From: DSVZ01 sp964568145
GTDB lineage: Bacteria; Verrucomicrobiota; Verrucomicrobiia; Limisphaerales; J093
DNA length: 64,000 nucleotides
Reading direction: 5' to 3'
Assembly (NCBI GenBank): GCA_964568145.1
Contig: CAZMOZ010000008.1
Span: forward strand, 130,050 to 194,049
Shown here: in pieces, positions 23,951 through 32,480 of the stretch
Layout of the letters: each line of letters opens with the position of its first letter
How positions within the stretch are numbered: the stretch's first letter is position 1
Notes under the pieces: model-generated
Seen by the model: only the letters and a program-made list of their open reading frames with translations
Told to the model about the DNA's origin: nothing
The model's database searches: none
Translations under genes and position numbers: made by a program

Positions 23951-24691
23951 TCAGGCGCCTTTCCCCGGACGGGGCGAGCGCCGCAGGCCATTCTGGAACC
24001 ATAGCCGCCAGACCATCCACAGCGCCTCCCAGACGATCTTGCGCGACATCTTCGAGGTGCCTTGGAAACGGTCGGTGAAAATGATCGGCACCTCCGTGAT
24101 CCGCAGGCCCTGCCGCCAGATTTTATGGGTCAGCTCGATCTGGAAGCTGTAGCCGTTCGAGTGGACCTGGTTCAGGTCCACCGCCAGCAGCGCCCGGCGG
24201 CGGAAGCACTTGAACCCGCCGGTGGGGTCGCTGACCGGCATGCCCGTGATGATCCGCACGTACAACGCCGCGCTCATGCTGAGCAGCAGGCGCGACAACG
24301 GCCAGTTGATGACCCGGATGCCCTGGGCATAGCGCGAGCCCAGCACCAGGTCGGCGTGTTGCGCGGCGGCGAGGAACCGCGGGATGTCGTCCGGGTTGTG
24401 CGAGAAGTCGCCGTCCATCTCGAAGATGAACTCGTACCCGCGTTCCAACGCCCAGGCGAACCCGGCGCAGTACGCCCGCCCCAGGCCGTCCTTCGTCGCC
24501 CGGTGCAGCACGTGAATGCAGTCGTGCCGGGCCGCGAGTTGATCGGCTACCTCGCCGGTGCGGTCCGGCGAATTGTCGTCCACGATCAACAAATCCACCG
24601 GGGTGGGCAGCGCGAGCACACGGGCGGCCAAGGGTTCGAGGTTGTCCCGCTCGTTGTAGGTGGGCACGATGGCCAGGGTGTCACGCTCCAT
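23951..24691 (-). CDS. Polyprenol-phosphate glycosyltransferase (DPM1-like GT2)
   Basis: Protein of 246 residues. IVPTYNERDNLEPL, LIVDDNSPDRTGEVAD, the metal-binding FEMDGDFSHNPDD, VLGSRY, and DPTGGFKCFRR are the ordered motifs of dolichyl/polyprenyl-phosphate mannose synthases. These load a sugar from a nucleotide donor onto a lipid phosphate at the inner face of the membrane. There is no C-terminal membrane segment, so it is a soluble or peripheral type. It stands alone; sugar specificity cannot be told. Confidence 0.9.
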   Translation of the reverse strand: MERDTLAIVPTYNERDNLEPLAARVLALPTPVDLLIVDDNSPDRTGEVADQLAARHDCIHVLHRATKDGLGRAYCAGFAWALERGYEFIFEMDGDFSHNPDDIPRFLAAAQHADLVLGSRYAQGIRVINWPLSRLLLSMSAALYVRIITGMPVSDPTGGFKCFRRRALLAVDLNQVHSNGYSFQIELTHKIWRQGLRITEVPIIFTDRFQGTSKMSRKIVWEALWMVWRLWFQNGLRRSPRPGKGA

Positions 24692-24794
24692 ACCGGTGGC
24701 CGACAGAGTAGCAAGTACCGGGCCGGGGTAAACCGCGAAAGCCGATCAAACGCATCAAGGGGCGCATCTCACTTTCGTGCCGATAGCGGAGGGC

Positions 24795-25011
24795 GTAGTG
24801 GCCCGAGCGACCTCGCTTGGGGCTGGGCCGCGGGCGACCCGCCCGCGGGGGCTGCGGTCTGCCGACCGCGACCCCGAAAGGCTGGGCTCGACGGAGTCTC
24901 GCCCCACCTCGTCAAGGCCGGAGCGGCACAAGAGAAGAGTGAGATGCGCCCCGCATTGAGGCCCGGCGAGTCGTCGGGCCGGCGTGGCGGACGAATCGTC
25001 CGCGCCACTAC
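24795..25011. repeat. Intergenic repeat cluster (family B hairpins plus 43-bp repeat)
   Basis: The 378-base gap 24692-25069 holds no gene but several repeats: GTAGTGGCCCGAGCGACCTC (24795 on), GCCGCGGGCGACCCGCCCGC (24827 on), the second copy of the 44-bp repeat of 15477 at 24886-24928 (gctcgacggagtctcgcccc, then GTCAAGGCC), and an inverted family B unit at 24981-25011 whose reverse complement begins GTAGTGGCGCGGACGATTCG. Confidence 0.65.
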
Positions 25012-25069
25012 GGGGCCGGACGGCCACGAGCGGCGCGGCGAACCCGCTTGCTGTTGACCGGGACGGATT

Positions 25070-25831
25070 TCAACGGCCCAAGCCGGTTCTTAAATCGCGG
25101 GCTGCGGCTCCGCCTGAACGTGCCCGATGCGGCGGACACTGAACTTCCGGCAGCAACGGCTGCAACGGACAGGCCTCGCAGCGTGGTTGGCGCGGCCGGC
25201 AGAAGTCCTTGCCCACGGCCACCAGTTGGGCGTGGTAATCCTGCCAGTAATCCAGCTGCCTGGCCGCGGACAGGTGCTTCAGCGCCCCCTCGCAAAGCCG
25301 CTGCACTTCCGCGTAATCCGCCCCGGGCCGGCACCAGCCATGCCGGGCCAAGACGCGCCGCGTGTAGGCGTCCACCACAAAGGTGGGCCGCCCGCCGGCG
25401 TACAGCAACATGCTGTCCGCGGTCTCCGGGCCAATGCCGTGAATGGCGAGCAGTCGTTGCCGGGCCGCCGCCAGCGGGCCGCCCAGCATCCGGCCGAGGT
25501 CGCCGTCAAACGTCCCGACCAGCGCCGCCAGAAACGCGCGGAGCCGCCGGGCCTTGACGTTGAAATAGCCCGCCGGGCGGATCAGTTCCGCCAGGCGGGC
25601 CACCGGCAGCGCGAGCAGCCGGCGCGGCTCCAGCACGCCGGCGGCCTTCAGGTTGGCGATCGCGCGCTCCACGTTCGACCAGTTTGTGTTCTGGGTCAGG
25701 ATCGCGCCGACGCAGACCTCGAACGGCGTTTCGCCGGGCCACCAATGTTGATGGCCGAAACGCCGGCGCATCAGCCGATACGCCCGGCGCAAGGCCCGCG
25801 CCAGCGCCGGGTTGGGCAGACCGGCGTTCAT
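25070..25831 (-). CDS. Endonuclease III-like HhH-GPD DNA glycosylase without the lyase lysine
   Basis: Protein of 253 residues. PFEVCVGAILTQNT and a GYFNVKA turn lead to the helix-hairpin-helix IHGIGPETADSMLLY (about 131-144) and the general-base aspartate D154 in FVVDAYTRR. In true Nth the hairpin is followed by a catalytic Lys; here the position is P-E, so the enzyme should be a monofunctional glycosylase like the MIG/AlkA-type relatives. A C-terminal 4Fe-4S loop is present but with unusual spacing, C-x6-C-x2-C-x10-C (DFCRPRQPRCEACPL). The ATG at 25831 overlaps the DsbA-like stop. Confidence 0.85.
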   Translation of the reverse strand: MNAGLPNPALARALRRAYRLMRRRFGHQHWWPGETPFEVCVGAILTQNTNWSNVERAIANLKAAGVLEPRRLLALPVARLAELIRPAGYFNVKARRLRAFLAALVGTFDGDLGRMLGGPLAAARQRLLAIHGIGPETADSMLLYAGGRPTFVVDAYTRRVLARHGWCRPGADYAEVQRLCEGALKHLSAARQLDYWQDYHAQLVAVGKDFCRPRQPRCEACPLQPLLPEVQCPPHRARSGGAAARDLRTGLGR

Positions 25832-26490
25832 GCGGACGGCGGCGGGCCGAAATGAGCGGCCCACGAGGCGTAAGCCGCGGCATCCGCTAGCATGGCGTCA
25901 AGAGCCGCCCGCAACGGCGCCGCCTTGTACAAGCCGGAGAAAACCGCGCGGTCGCCGATGTCGCTTTCGAGCACGAACGCCGGGCGTTGCGTGACTTTCA
26001 AACCGTGAAATTCCGCCGTGCTGGCGCGCACGCGCGCTTCCACCTCGGGCGCGCACGCCCGCGCTTCGAGCGCCGCCCCGTCCACGCCCGCCGCGCGCGC
26101 CGCGATGCTTGTGGCAACTGCCCAGTTACCCACCCGCTGTCCGTCGAGCAACGCGGCGCGGGCCAGCGCCAGCCGCGCGCGGTCGTCGCTGACGCCGAAA
26201 TCGCGGACCGCCTCGGCCAGCAGGTTGGGCGCGAGGTATTCGTCCATGGCCGGGTCCAGCCAGGCGGAACTGAGCATCACCGGCGAGCCGGTGATCGTCC
26301 CGCTGCGACGGTAAAACCAGTCGCACTGGCTGCGGGAAACGGGCAGGCCGGCGTGGTCCAGCAAGGCAATCCGCCAGTCGAACGAAACCGGGCGGTCGGC
26401 GCAGCAGGCCCGGAGTTCGGCCCAGGCGGGCTCGGCCCACAGGCACCAGGAGGACATCACGTCCAGGTAGTAGGTCACGCGGATGCGCAT
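25828..26490 (-). CDS. DsbA-like thioredoxin-fold protein (FrnE / HCCA isomerase group)
   Basis: Protein of 220 residues without signal peptide. YYLDVMSSWCLWAEPAW at the start is the beta-1/active-site pattern of the cytoplasmic DsbA-like FrnE and 2-hydroxychromene-2-carboxylate isomerase group. Only one active-site cysteine (C16) is present, so it is probably not a dithiol oxidase; it may act in glutathione-dependent chemistry. V-T-Q-R-P-A-F-V-L holds the conserved cis-proline strand. It overlaps the glycosylase gene by four bases. Confidence 0.75.
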   Translation of the reverse strand: MRIRVTYYLDVMSSWCLWAEPAWAELRACCADRPVSFDWRIALLDHAGLPVSRSQCDWFYRRSGTITGSPVMLSSAWLDPAMDEYLAPNLLAEAVRDFGVSDDRARLALARAALLDGQRVGNWAVATSIAARAAGVDGAALEARACAPEVEARVRASTAEFHGLKVTQRPAFVLESDIGDRAVFSGLYKAAPLRAALDAMLADAAAYASWAAHFGPPPSA

Positions 26491-26600
26491 CGGCCGGGGA
26501 AACTAGCCGGCGGGCGGGGGTTCGCAAGCCCGGCGGCTGGCGCCGCTCCGCGCCAGTTATTACTTTGAAGGCGCCGGTTCACACGGTTAAAGTCGCGGTC

Positions 26601-27206
26601 GTGCATCTCTCCGATGGCATTCTGCCGGCGCCGCTGCTGGCCGGCGGGTTCGCCACCGCCGGCGCGCTGGCCTGGTGGGGCGCCCGCGACCTGCGCGACG
26701 CGGAGCCGCCGCGGGTGGCGGTCTTCACCGCCGCGTTCTTCTGCGCGTCGCTGATCCATTTCCCCGTCCCGCCCACCAGCGTGCATCTGCTCCTCAACGG
26801 CCTGCTGGGCGTGGTGCTGGGCCGCCGGGCGTTGCTGGCCATCCCGGTGGGCCTGGGCCTGCAGGCCGCGCTGCTCGGCCACGGCGGGCTCACGGCGCTG
26901 GGCGTGAATGCCACGATGTTCGGCCTGGCCGCCGCGCTGGGGAGCGTCGTCTATGACCGACTCGCGCGGCGCGCGGACTGGCGGCCATTCTGGAGCGGCG
27001 CGCTTGCCTCGGCCGTGGCCGTGCTGGCCTCCGGCGCGCTGCTCACACTCATTCTGTGGTCGCTGGGCGAAGGCTTCCGCCCGGTGGCCCAGTACGCGCT
27101 GCTGGCGCATCTGCCCGTGCTGGCGGTCGAAGCGGTGGTCACGGGATTCACCGTCGAATTTCTGCGCCGCGTGCAACCCGCCCTGCTGCCGGGCGCCTCG
27201 ACATGA
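26601..27206 (+). CDS. cbiM: CbiM/NikM substrate-binding membrane subunit of a Ni/Co ECF transporter
   Basis: Protein of about 201 residues from GTG 26601; a TTG at 26565 gives twelve more residues. The start VHLSDGILPAP matches the CbiM/NikM N-terminus (M-H-I-x-D-G), where the N-terminal amine and His2 bind the metal, which is why the later start was chosen. VPPTSVHLLLNGLLGVVLG and GHGGLTALGVNATMFGL are the family signatures, with His residues lining the site. It is the first of five overlapping or near-adjacent genes (M, L-like, Q, O, K-like) encoding a nickel or cobalt importer. Confidence 0.92.
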   Translation: MHLSDGILPAPLLAGGFATAGALAWWGARDLRDAEPPRVAVFTAAFFCASLIHFPVPPTSVHLLLNGLLGVVLGRRALLAIPVGLGLQAALLGHGGLTALGVNATMFGLAAALGSVVYDRLARRADWRPFWSGALASAVAVLASGALLTLILWSLGEGFRPVAQYALLAHLPVLAVEAVVTGFTVEFLRRVQPALLPGAST

Positions 27207-27817
27207 ACCCAAAAGCCGATGGGATCGCCAAGCCGCCCGCGCCGCGCCGAACGCCGGCGTTCAGGATGAACTGCGTTCTGTTTTTCGCACTGGCGATGCT
27301 GGCACCGGCGATACCCCTTCAAGCGCACCGCCTGGCCGTGAATTGGCAGGTGCAGGGACAGACGCTGGTCCTGGAAGGCCGCACCGATGGCGGACCCGCG
27401 GCCTCGGCGGATGTCGAACTGCGCAGCCCGTCCGGCTCCGTGCTCGCCACGGGCAACCTGGACGCCGACGGCCGTTTTCGCTGGCCGCTGGCCGGGGCCA
27501 CCCAGGATGTCGTGGTGGTGGTCAATGCCGGACCCGGCCATCGCCGCACTTTGACGCTGGCGGCGGCTGACCTTCTGGCGGCCGGGAAACCCGCCTCAAC
27601 TCGAACCGCAACTGTCGCCGTCGTTGGTTCGCCTGTAACCGACGCTCCGCCCGCAGAGCCGCGCGGCGCTGCCGACGGCGCCGAGCCGCTCGCCACGCGG
27701 GTGGTGTTGGGGCTGACCTTTCTGCTGGCGGCCGCCGCAGCGTGGATGAGCCATCGCAACGGCCGGCGGCTCGCGGCGCTGGAGCGGCGCTGGCACGAAC
27801 ATGAGAGCCGAGGTTGA
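27203..27817 (+). CDS. NikL-like accessory protein of the Ni/Co transporter
   Basis: Protein of 204 residues. Its ATG overlaps the CbiM stop (ATGA), and its end overlaps the CbiQ start by 17 bases. An N-terminal hydrophobic segment (LFFALAMLAPAIPLQAHRL) directs export, then comes a carboxypeptidase-regulatory/transthyretin-like beta domain (about 45-120, with GNLDADGRFRWPL), a linker, a second membrane segment (VVLGLTFLLAAAAAWM) and a short cytoplasmic tail. This layout and position match the extra subunits (NikL or NikN-type) of nickel ECF importers, which are needed for uptake although they do not bind ATP. Confidence 0.7.
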   Translation: MNPKADGIAKPPAPRRTPAFRMNCVLFFALAMLAPAIPLQAHRLAVNWQVQGQTLVLEGRTDGGPAASADVELRSPSGSVLATGNLDADGRFRWPLAGATQDVVVVVNAGPGHRRTLTLAAADLLAAGKPASTRTATVAVVGSPVTDAPPAEPRGAADGAEPLATRVVLGLTFLLAAAAAWMSHRNGRRLAALERRWHEHESRG

Positions 27818-28583
27818 ACTGTACGCCCACCGCGCCTCGCCGGTGCATGCCTGGGACGCGCGCTGGAAGCTGGCTGCGGCCGGGCTGTTCATGGCGGTGC
27901 TGGTGAGCCTGCAAACGCCCGCCGCCGCCGCGCTGGGCGTGGCCGTCGCCTTCGCCTGGCTGGCCGCCGCGCGCCTGCCCGCGCGTCAGGTGCTCGGCCG
28001 GCTGGGCGCGGCGCAGATCATTCTCCTGCCCTGCCTGGTGATCCTGCCGTTTTCGTGGGGTGGCGAAACCACCCGGCTGGGTCCGCTGAATCCAAGCCTC
28101 GAAGGTCTGCGGCTGGCGGGGCTTTTGTATCTGCGCGCGCTGGCCATCGTCACCCTGGGACTGGCGGTGGTCTATTCCACGCCGATGGTCGTGCTGTTGC
28201 GCGCGCTGCAAGCGTTCCGGCTGCCGCGGGTGCTGGTGGAGATCACGCTGCTCACCTACCGGTACCTGTTCACGCTCTGGTGGGAGCTGACGCGGATGCG
28301 CTGGGCGCTGGCGGCGCGCGGCTTCCAGGCGCGCGGCAGCCTGCGCTGTCACCGCACACTGGCCCAGGTGGTGGGCGTCTCGCTGGTCCGCAGCGTGGAG
28401 CGCACCGAACGCATCCAGCTCGCCATGCGCTGTCGCGGCTTCCAAGGCCGGCTGCGGACGTTGCAGCGCTTCCATTCGCGGCGGGCCGACTGGCTCAAGG
28501 CCCTGGCCGCGGCGGCCGGCGCCGTGGCTTTGCTGGCCTGGGAGCGCCACGCTTGGGGCGGCGGAATCAACTCCTGGCCATGA
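27801..28583 (+). CDS. cbiQ: CbiQ/EcfT transmembrane coupling subunit
   Basis: Protein of 260 residues with several membrane helices and two coupling-helix motifs typical of EcfT: ALAARGFQARG and AMRCRGFQGR, the A-R-G signatures that dock on the ATPase. SPVHAWDARWKL at the start is the usual EcfT entry (D-x-R-x-K). It transmits ATP hydrolysis to the CbiM substrate subunit. Reading overlaps the upstream L-like gene by 17 bases and the CbiO gene by four (ATGA). Confidence 0.92.
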   Translation: MRAEVELYAHRASPVHAWDARWKLAAAGLFMAVLVSLQTPAAAALGVAVAFAWLAAARLPARQVLGRLGAAQIILLPCLVILPFSWGGETTRLGPLNPSLEGLRLAGLLYLRALAIVTLGLAVVYSTPMVVLLRALQAFRLPRVLVEITLLTYRYLFTLWWELTRMRWALAARGFQARGSLRCHRTLAQVVGVSLVRSVERTERIQLAMRCRGFQGRLRTLQRFHSRRADWLKALAAAAGAVALLAWERHAWGGGINSWP

Positions 28584-29389
28584 GCTGCCTGGTCGAAGTC
28601 GAGCGCCTGCACTACGCCTACCCGCAAGGACCGGCGGCGCTGCGCGACGTGAGTTTTCATGTGCGCCATGGCGAACGCATCGGGCTGATCGGCCCCAACG
28701 GCGCCGGCAAGACCACCTTGCTGTTGATCCTCGCCGGCCTGATCGAGGCCGCCGGCGGCGCGGTGGCGGTGGCCGGCTGCGATCTGATGACACCCGCCGG
28801 GCGGCGGAGCGTACACCGCAAACTGGGCGTGGTGTTCCAGAACACCGACGACCAGATCATCAACGCCACCGTGCAGGACGACGTGGCCTTCGGGCCGTTG
28901 AACCTGGGTCTGGCGCCCGAGGTTGTGGAGGCGCGCGTGCAAACCGCACTGCGCCAGGTGGGCCTGGGCGAGAGCTACCGGCAGCGCATCCCGTTTCACC
29001 TTTCCGCCGGCGAAAAGCGCCGCGTGGCCATCGCCGGCGCCCTGGCGCTGGAGCCGCAGGTTCTGCTGCTGGACGAACCGACCAGCGACCTCGACCCGCG
29101 CGGGCGCCGCGAGCTGCAACACATCCTGGCCGGCCTTTCGATCACGCGCGTGGTGTCCAGCCACAACCTGGAGTTTGTCCTCGAAACCTGCGACCGCGTG
29201 CTGTTGCTGGACGAAGGCCGGCTGTGCGCCGACGGCCCGGTACGTGCGGTCCTGGCCGATGCCGCGCTGATGCTCCGGCATGGCCTGGAGGTGCCCGGCT
29301 CGCTCGCGGCCAACGCCGGCCGGCCGGCCGGCGCTTGGGAATACGCGGCCGCCGGACACGCGCACCCTCACCACCATCACCACCACTAG
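28580..29389 (+). CDS. cbiO: CbiO ATP-binding subunit with natural C-terminal His tail
   Basis: Protein of 269 residues. Walker A GPNGAGKTT (38-46), Q-loop FQNTDDQII, signature LSAGEKRRVAIAGAL, Walker B VLLLDEPTSDLDP and switch histidine SSHNLE: a complete ABC ATPase of the ECF type. The C-terminus ends AHPHHHHHH, seven histidines in the last eight residues, directly before TAG. A metal-binding tail on the ATPase of a nickel/cobalt importer supports metal specificity and could sense cytoplasmic metal. The ATG overlaps the CbiQ stop. Confidence 0.93.
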   Translation: MSCLVEVERLHYAYPQGPAALRDVSFHVRHGERIGLIGPNGAGKTTLLLILAGLIEAAGGAVAVAGCDLMTPAGRRSVHRKLGVVFQNTDDQIINATVQDDVAFGPLNLGLAPEVVEARVQTALRQVGLGESYRQRIPFHLSAGEKRRVAIAGALALEPQVLLLDEPTSDLDPRGRRELQHILAGLSITRVVSSHNLEFVLETCDRVLLLDEGRLCADGPVRAVLADAALMLRHGLEVPGSLAANAGRPAGAWEYAAAGHAHPHHHHHH

Positions 29390-29415
29390 CCGCCTGACGC
29401 ACATCTGGACTGCCC

Positions 29416-30201
29416 ATGCAATCTGTTCTGCCCACTGTGTTGTTTGCCGTCTGTGCCTGGCTGGCCAGCCTGCCGGCGCGCGCGCATTTCCCGATCTTGA
29501 TTCACGACGCCGGGCTGGGCGTGACAAACGGCGTGGTCACCGTGATCGTGGCCGCCGGGCATCCGTTCGAGCTGGAAATGGAGGCGGCGCCGCGGCCGGA
29601 GCGGTTGTGGGCCCTGGACGCCCGCGGTCGCGTAACCAACCTGACCGCCGCTTTGCAGCCCACGTTGTTCCGCGGCGACACCAACGCCGGCGCGTGGCAG
29701 ATTCGTTTCGAGCCCGGCCGGGGTGACACGGTGATCGCACTGGACAACGCCCCGTCGGTGGACCGCGCCCAGCGGAGTCTGTACCGCGAATACGTGAAGG
29801 TGTGCCTGCACCGTCGCATGCAGGAAGGCTGGAGCCAGCGCACGGGGCAGGCCCTCGAAATCGTCCCGCTCACCCGGCCCTACGGTTTGCGGGCCGGCAT
29901 GGTGTTCAGCGGCCGGTTGCTGCGCGGCGACACACCGGTGGCCGAGGCCGAGGTCTATTGCGAGCGCCTGAACGACCGCCGGCCCGCGGCCACGGCATTG
30001 CCGCCCGAACCGTTGACCACGTTCGTGGTCCGCACGGACGCGGACGGCCGGTTTGTGGTGAGTCTGCCGGACGCGGGCTGGTGGGTGCTGGGCGCGTACG
30101 TCGAAGACTTGGGCAAGGTGCGCCATGAAACCGAAGAGTACCGCCTCGAAGGCTTCGCCGGGCTGTGGCTGAAGGTGGAGCCCGACCCGCCCGCCCGGTG
30201 A
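29416..30201 (+). CDS. DUF4198 exported protein (NikK-like)
   Basis: Protein of 261 residues with a Sec signal (LFAVCAWLASLPARAHFP), leaving a mature start with histidines near the N-terminus (HFPILIHDAG), as in DUF4198 proteins. The pattern of a metal-linked periplasmic beta domain (GHPFELEMEAAP, YREYVKVCL, RADADGRF-like V-R-T-D-A-D-G-R-F) matches NikK-type subunits of nickel ECF importers and periplasmic metal carriers. It is the last gene of the transporter operon, 26 bases after CbiO, and converges with the ECF sigma gene: the two stops are separated by one base. Confidence 0.82.
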   Translation: MQSVLPTVLFAVCAWLASLPARAHFPILIHDAGLGVTNGVVTVIVAAGHPFELEMEAAPRPERLWALDARGRVTNLTAALQPTLFRGDTNAGAWQIRFEPGRGDTVIALDNAPSVDRAQRSLYREYVKVCLHRRMQEGWSQRTGQALEIVPLTRPYGLRAGMVFSGRLLRGDTPVAEAEVYCERLNDRRPAATALPPEPLTTFVVRTDADGRFVVSLPDAGWWVLGAYVEDLGKVRHETEEYRLEGFAGLWLKVEPDPPAR

Positions 30202-30202
30202 G

Positions 30203-30946
30203 TCAGGACGACAGCGCCGCGCGCAGCGACTTCAATTCCTCCTCCACCGCGGCCGGGTCGGTGAGGGTCTGGGCGATTTCGTCGCGGAGCAGCTCGCGGT
30301 AGCGCTTGCGCAGGCGATGCACGGCCACGCGCAGCGCGCCTTCGTCCACGCCGAGTTCCCTGGCGGCGGTGGCGTAAGGAATCGCGGCCGAACCGAGCGT
30401 GAGAAACGTCTTGGCGCGGGCGAACAGCTCCGCCTTGCCGTCGCGGGCACACTCGCCGGCCAGGCGGTCAACCACCCGCGCCAGCAGCGCCAGCGCCCAT
30501 TCGCGATCGAAGAGCCGGTCGGGGCTGGCCAGATCCGGCGGTTCGAGATGATAGCGATCGTCGGCGTCCTGCCAGTCGAGCGACAGGTGTTCGATGTGGC
30601 CGCCGCGCTTCAGGCGGTTGGCCTTGTCCCATTCGTTGGCCAGAAAATGTTTCAGCGACGCCAGGAGGAAGGCGCGGAACCGCCCGCGTTCGCTGGCGAG
30701 GCCGCCGAGGTAATTCCGGGCCAGGAAGCGCTCGAAGAACGCCTGCACCTGGTCTTCCGCCTCCTCCTTCGAGTGGCCGCGCCGGCGCACAAAAGCGTAC
30801 AGCGGATACCAGTAGGTCTGGCACAACTCGGCCAGGGCGCGGTCGGAGTCGGGCGACGACTTGCGCCCCGCGGTCAGCACCACCGTCCAGCGTGTAGTGA
30901 CGAAGACATCGCGCGGAGCGGCGGAAGTGGAACCCGGCTCGGTCAT
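30203..30946 (-). CDS. ECF sigma factor (T-x-R-W-T-VVL type)
   Basis: Protein of 247 residues. FVTTRWTVVLTAGR and LCQTYWYPLYAFVRRRGHS form sigma region 2, and ELGVDEGALRVAVHRLRKR is the region 4 helix-turn-helix. This subgroup, longer than most ECF sigmas and with an acidic linker rather than an anti-sigma partner, is common in Planctomycetes and Verrucomicrobia beside Ser/Thr kinases. Here its ATG overlaps the stop of a kinase-derived gene (ATGA), so the sigma gene is second, the reverse of the order at 57.1 kb. Confidence 0.92.
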   Translation of the reverse strand: MTEPGSTSAAPRDVFVTTRWTVVLTAGRKSSPDSDRALAELCQTYWYPLYAFVRRRGHSKEEAEDQVQAFFERFLARNYLGGLASERGRFRAFLLASLKHFLANEWDKANRLKRGGHIEHLSLDWQDADDRYHLEPPDLASPDRLFDREWALALLARVVDRLAGECARDGKAELFARAKTFLTLGSAAIPYATAARELGVDEGALRVAVHRLRKRYRELLRDEIAQTLTDPAAVEEELKSLRAALSS

Positions 30947-32455
30947 GGGCGGGCGGTGTCTTGCGCGCGCTCAAGCTGGAGGCCGGCAAACTCAACCCAC
31001 TCCAGCGGCTGCACCTGCACCTGGAAGTTCTGCACCTCCGCCAGCTTGAGCCCGGGGAACACATAGGTCGTCGTGGTCGTTGGGCCGTTGCTGACCCGGG
31101 CGTCCACCACGCCCGGAACATCAGCCGCGCGGGAACGCACGGCGGTGACGCGCAGGTTCCAGTCCGGATACGCCCGGCCGAAGACCACCGTGACTTGCGC
31201 GCCGAGGGTGCCGTCGCCGGCGGCGTGCATTTCAATCTCCCAGTTCGGATCCTCGCCCAGGCGGGTCTTGGTGAAGCTCCGCGAGACCGGTTCGAAGCTC
31301 CGGATGGTGTGCCAGCCGGCGCGCGGGATGCCGACCCGTGCCGACGCCAACCTCTCCGTTTCCGGCCAGACGACCTGCACGGGCAGCAACGACTCCTCGC
31401 CCGCGCCCCGGACGGAGGCCCGGCCACCGGCGGCGCTGCGGATCGCGCGGGGAAACTCGAACCCCGGCGGCCCGGCGGCTTCCGGCACGTCTTGAACCCG
31501 GAACAGCAAATCAAACCGCCGCGCGGCCACGGCGCTCAGTGGCTGCGGGTACTCCACCGTGCAATCCAACCCCGGCGCCGCGTCGCCGTCCGCGCGCCGC
31601 CAGGCGTCCGCTTTCGCTTCCGCGGGGCGGATCGCCACCAGCGCCACGGTACCGCCTTGTGCCAGCCGGGCGACGAGTTCGCCGGTCCGCGGGTCGCGCC
31701 GCGCCTGGGCGGTGGCCGGTTTCGCGCCGGGTCGCACGAGCCGCTTGATCCGCACGCTCGCGCCGGGACGCTGATCGTCAAGGGCCACCAGTTGCAGCAC
31801 GCCGATGCCGCCTTCACGCGTCCGGAAGGCAAACGTGGCGGGCAGCCCGTCGGGCTCGGCCGGCTTCAGAAGCTTCGGCGCATACTGACCCTGGTAAAGT
31901 CGCTGCTGGACTTCCTCGGGTGTGAGCGTGTCCCAGTCGCTGTTCTTCAAGACCGCGAACACCACGTTGAGCACCTGGAGTTCACCCAAGCCCGCCACGG
32001 CGTCGAAGCCTTGTTCCTGCGCCCAGAGGACGTCTTCGCCGATGCCTTCGAACGGATGGGTGCCGGGCTTTCCGGGCGGAAAACCGGCGGTCCGGCCGGT
32101 GTCGAAGTCAATCAACTCATCGAACGTCCGCTCGACCACGGGGCCAAAGGTGTACGCTCCCAGGCGTGGCAGCGGCGTGCGGGGCTGCAGCGCGAGGTCG
32201 CGGAACTCGACCCAATGCACCGGGCGGACCTGCAGGCGGAATTCCTTCACCGCCGGCGCCCAGCAGGCCGAGGATTTCCAGTTGCGGGAACAGCCGGGCG
32301 ATCTCGGACTGCGACGTCGGCTCGAAGCGGTACCCGGCCGGGCGGTCGGCGGTCACGGTCTCGGCGCCCTGGTCGAGCAGGCACGCCGGGCAAAGCCCGG
32401 CCGGCGCCCCCGCCGGCAGGGCCGCGCCGCAGTTGGGACAGACGCTGGTCGGTTG
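30943..32455 (-). pseudogene. Ser/Thr kinase gene that has lost its kinase domain
   Basis: The 5' part encodes a zinc ribbon, CPNCGAALPAG then LCPACLLDQG (from about 32440), followed by ARLFPQLEILGLLGAGG, the exact start of a kinase P-loop. After the second glycine the frame ends in unrelated sequence, and from GTG 32250 a second frame (435 residues) gives VRPVHWVEFRDLALQPRTP and later WVEFAGLQLER near the end, the C-terminal sensor part of verrucomicrobial receptor kinases. About 250 residues of catalytic domain and the membrane segment are missing, and the join is out of frame by one. The 435-residue part may still be translated and overlaps the sigma factor start. Confidence 0.6.
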
Positions 32456-32480
32456 CTGGCAGCGTTCGCTAAATTGCGCT

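Noticed and set aside
26491..26600. Cobalamin or nickel riboswitch before cbiM
   Set aside because: The 110-base gap is too short for a cobalamin riboswitch and shows neither its conserved boxes nor a NiCo aptamer pattern.
29363..29389. His tail of CbiO as vector or tag contamination
   Set aside because: The codons run smoothly from the natural gene into the stop and a native downstream gene; no vector sequence is present and metal transport makes a His tail plausible.
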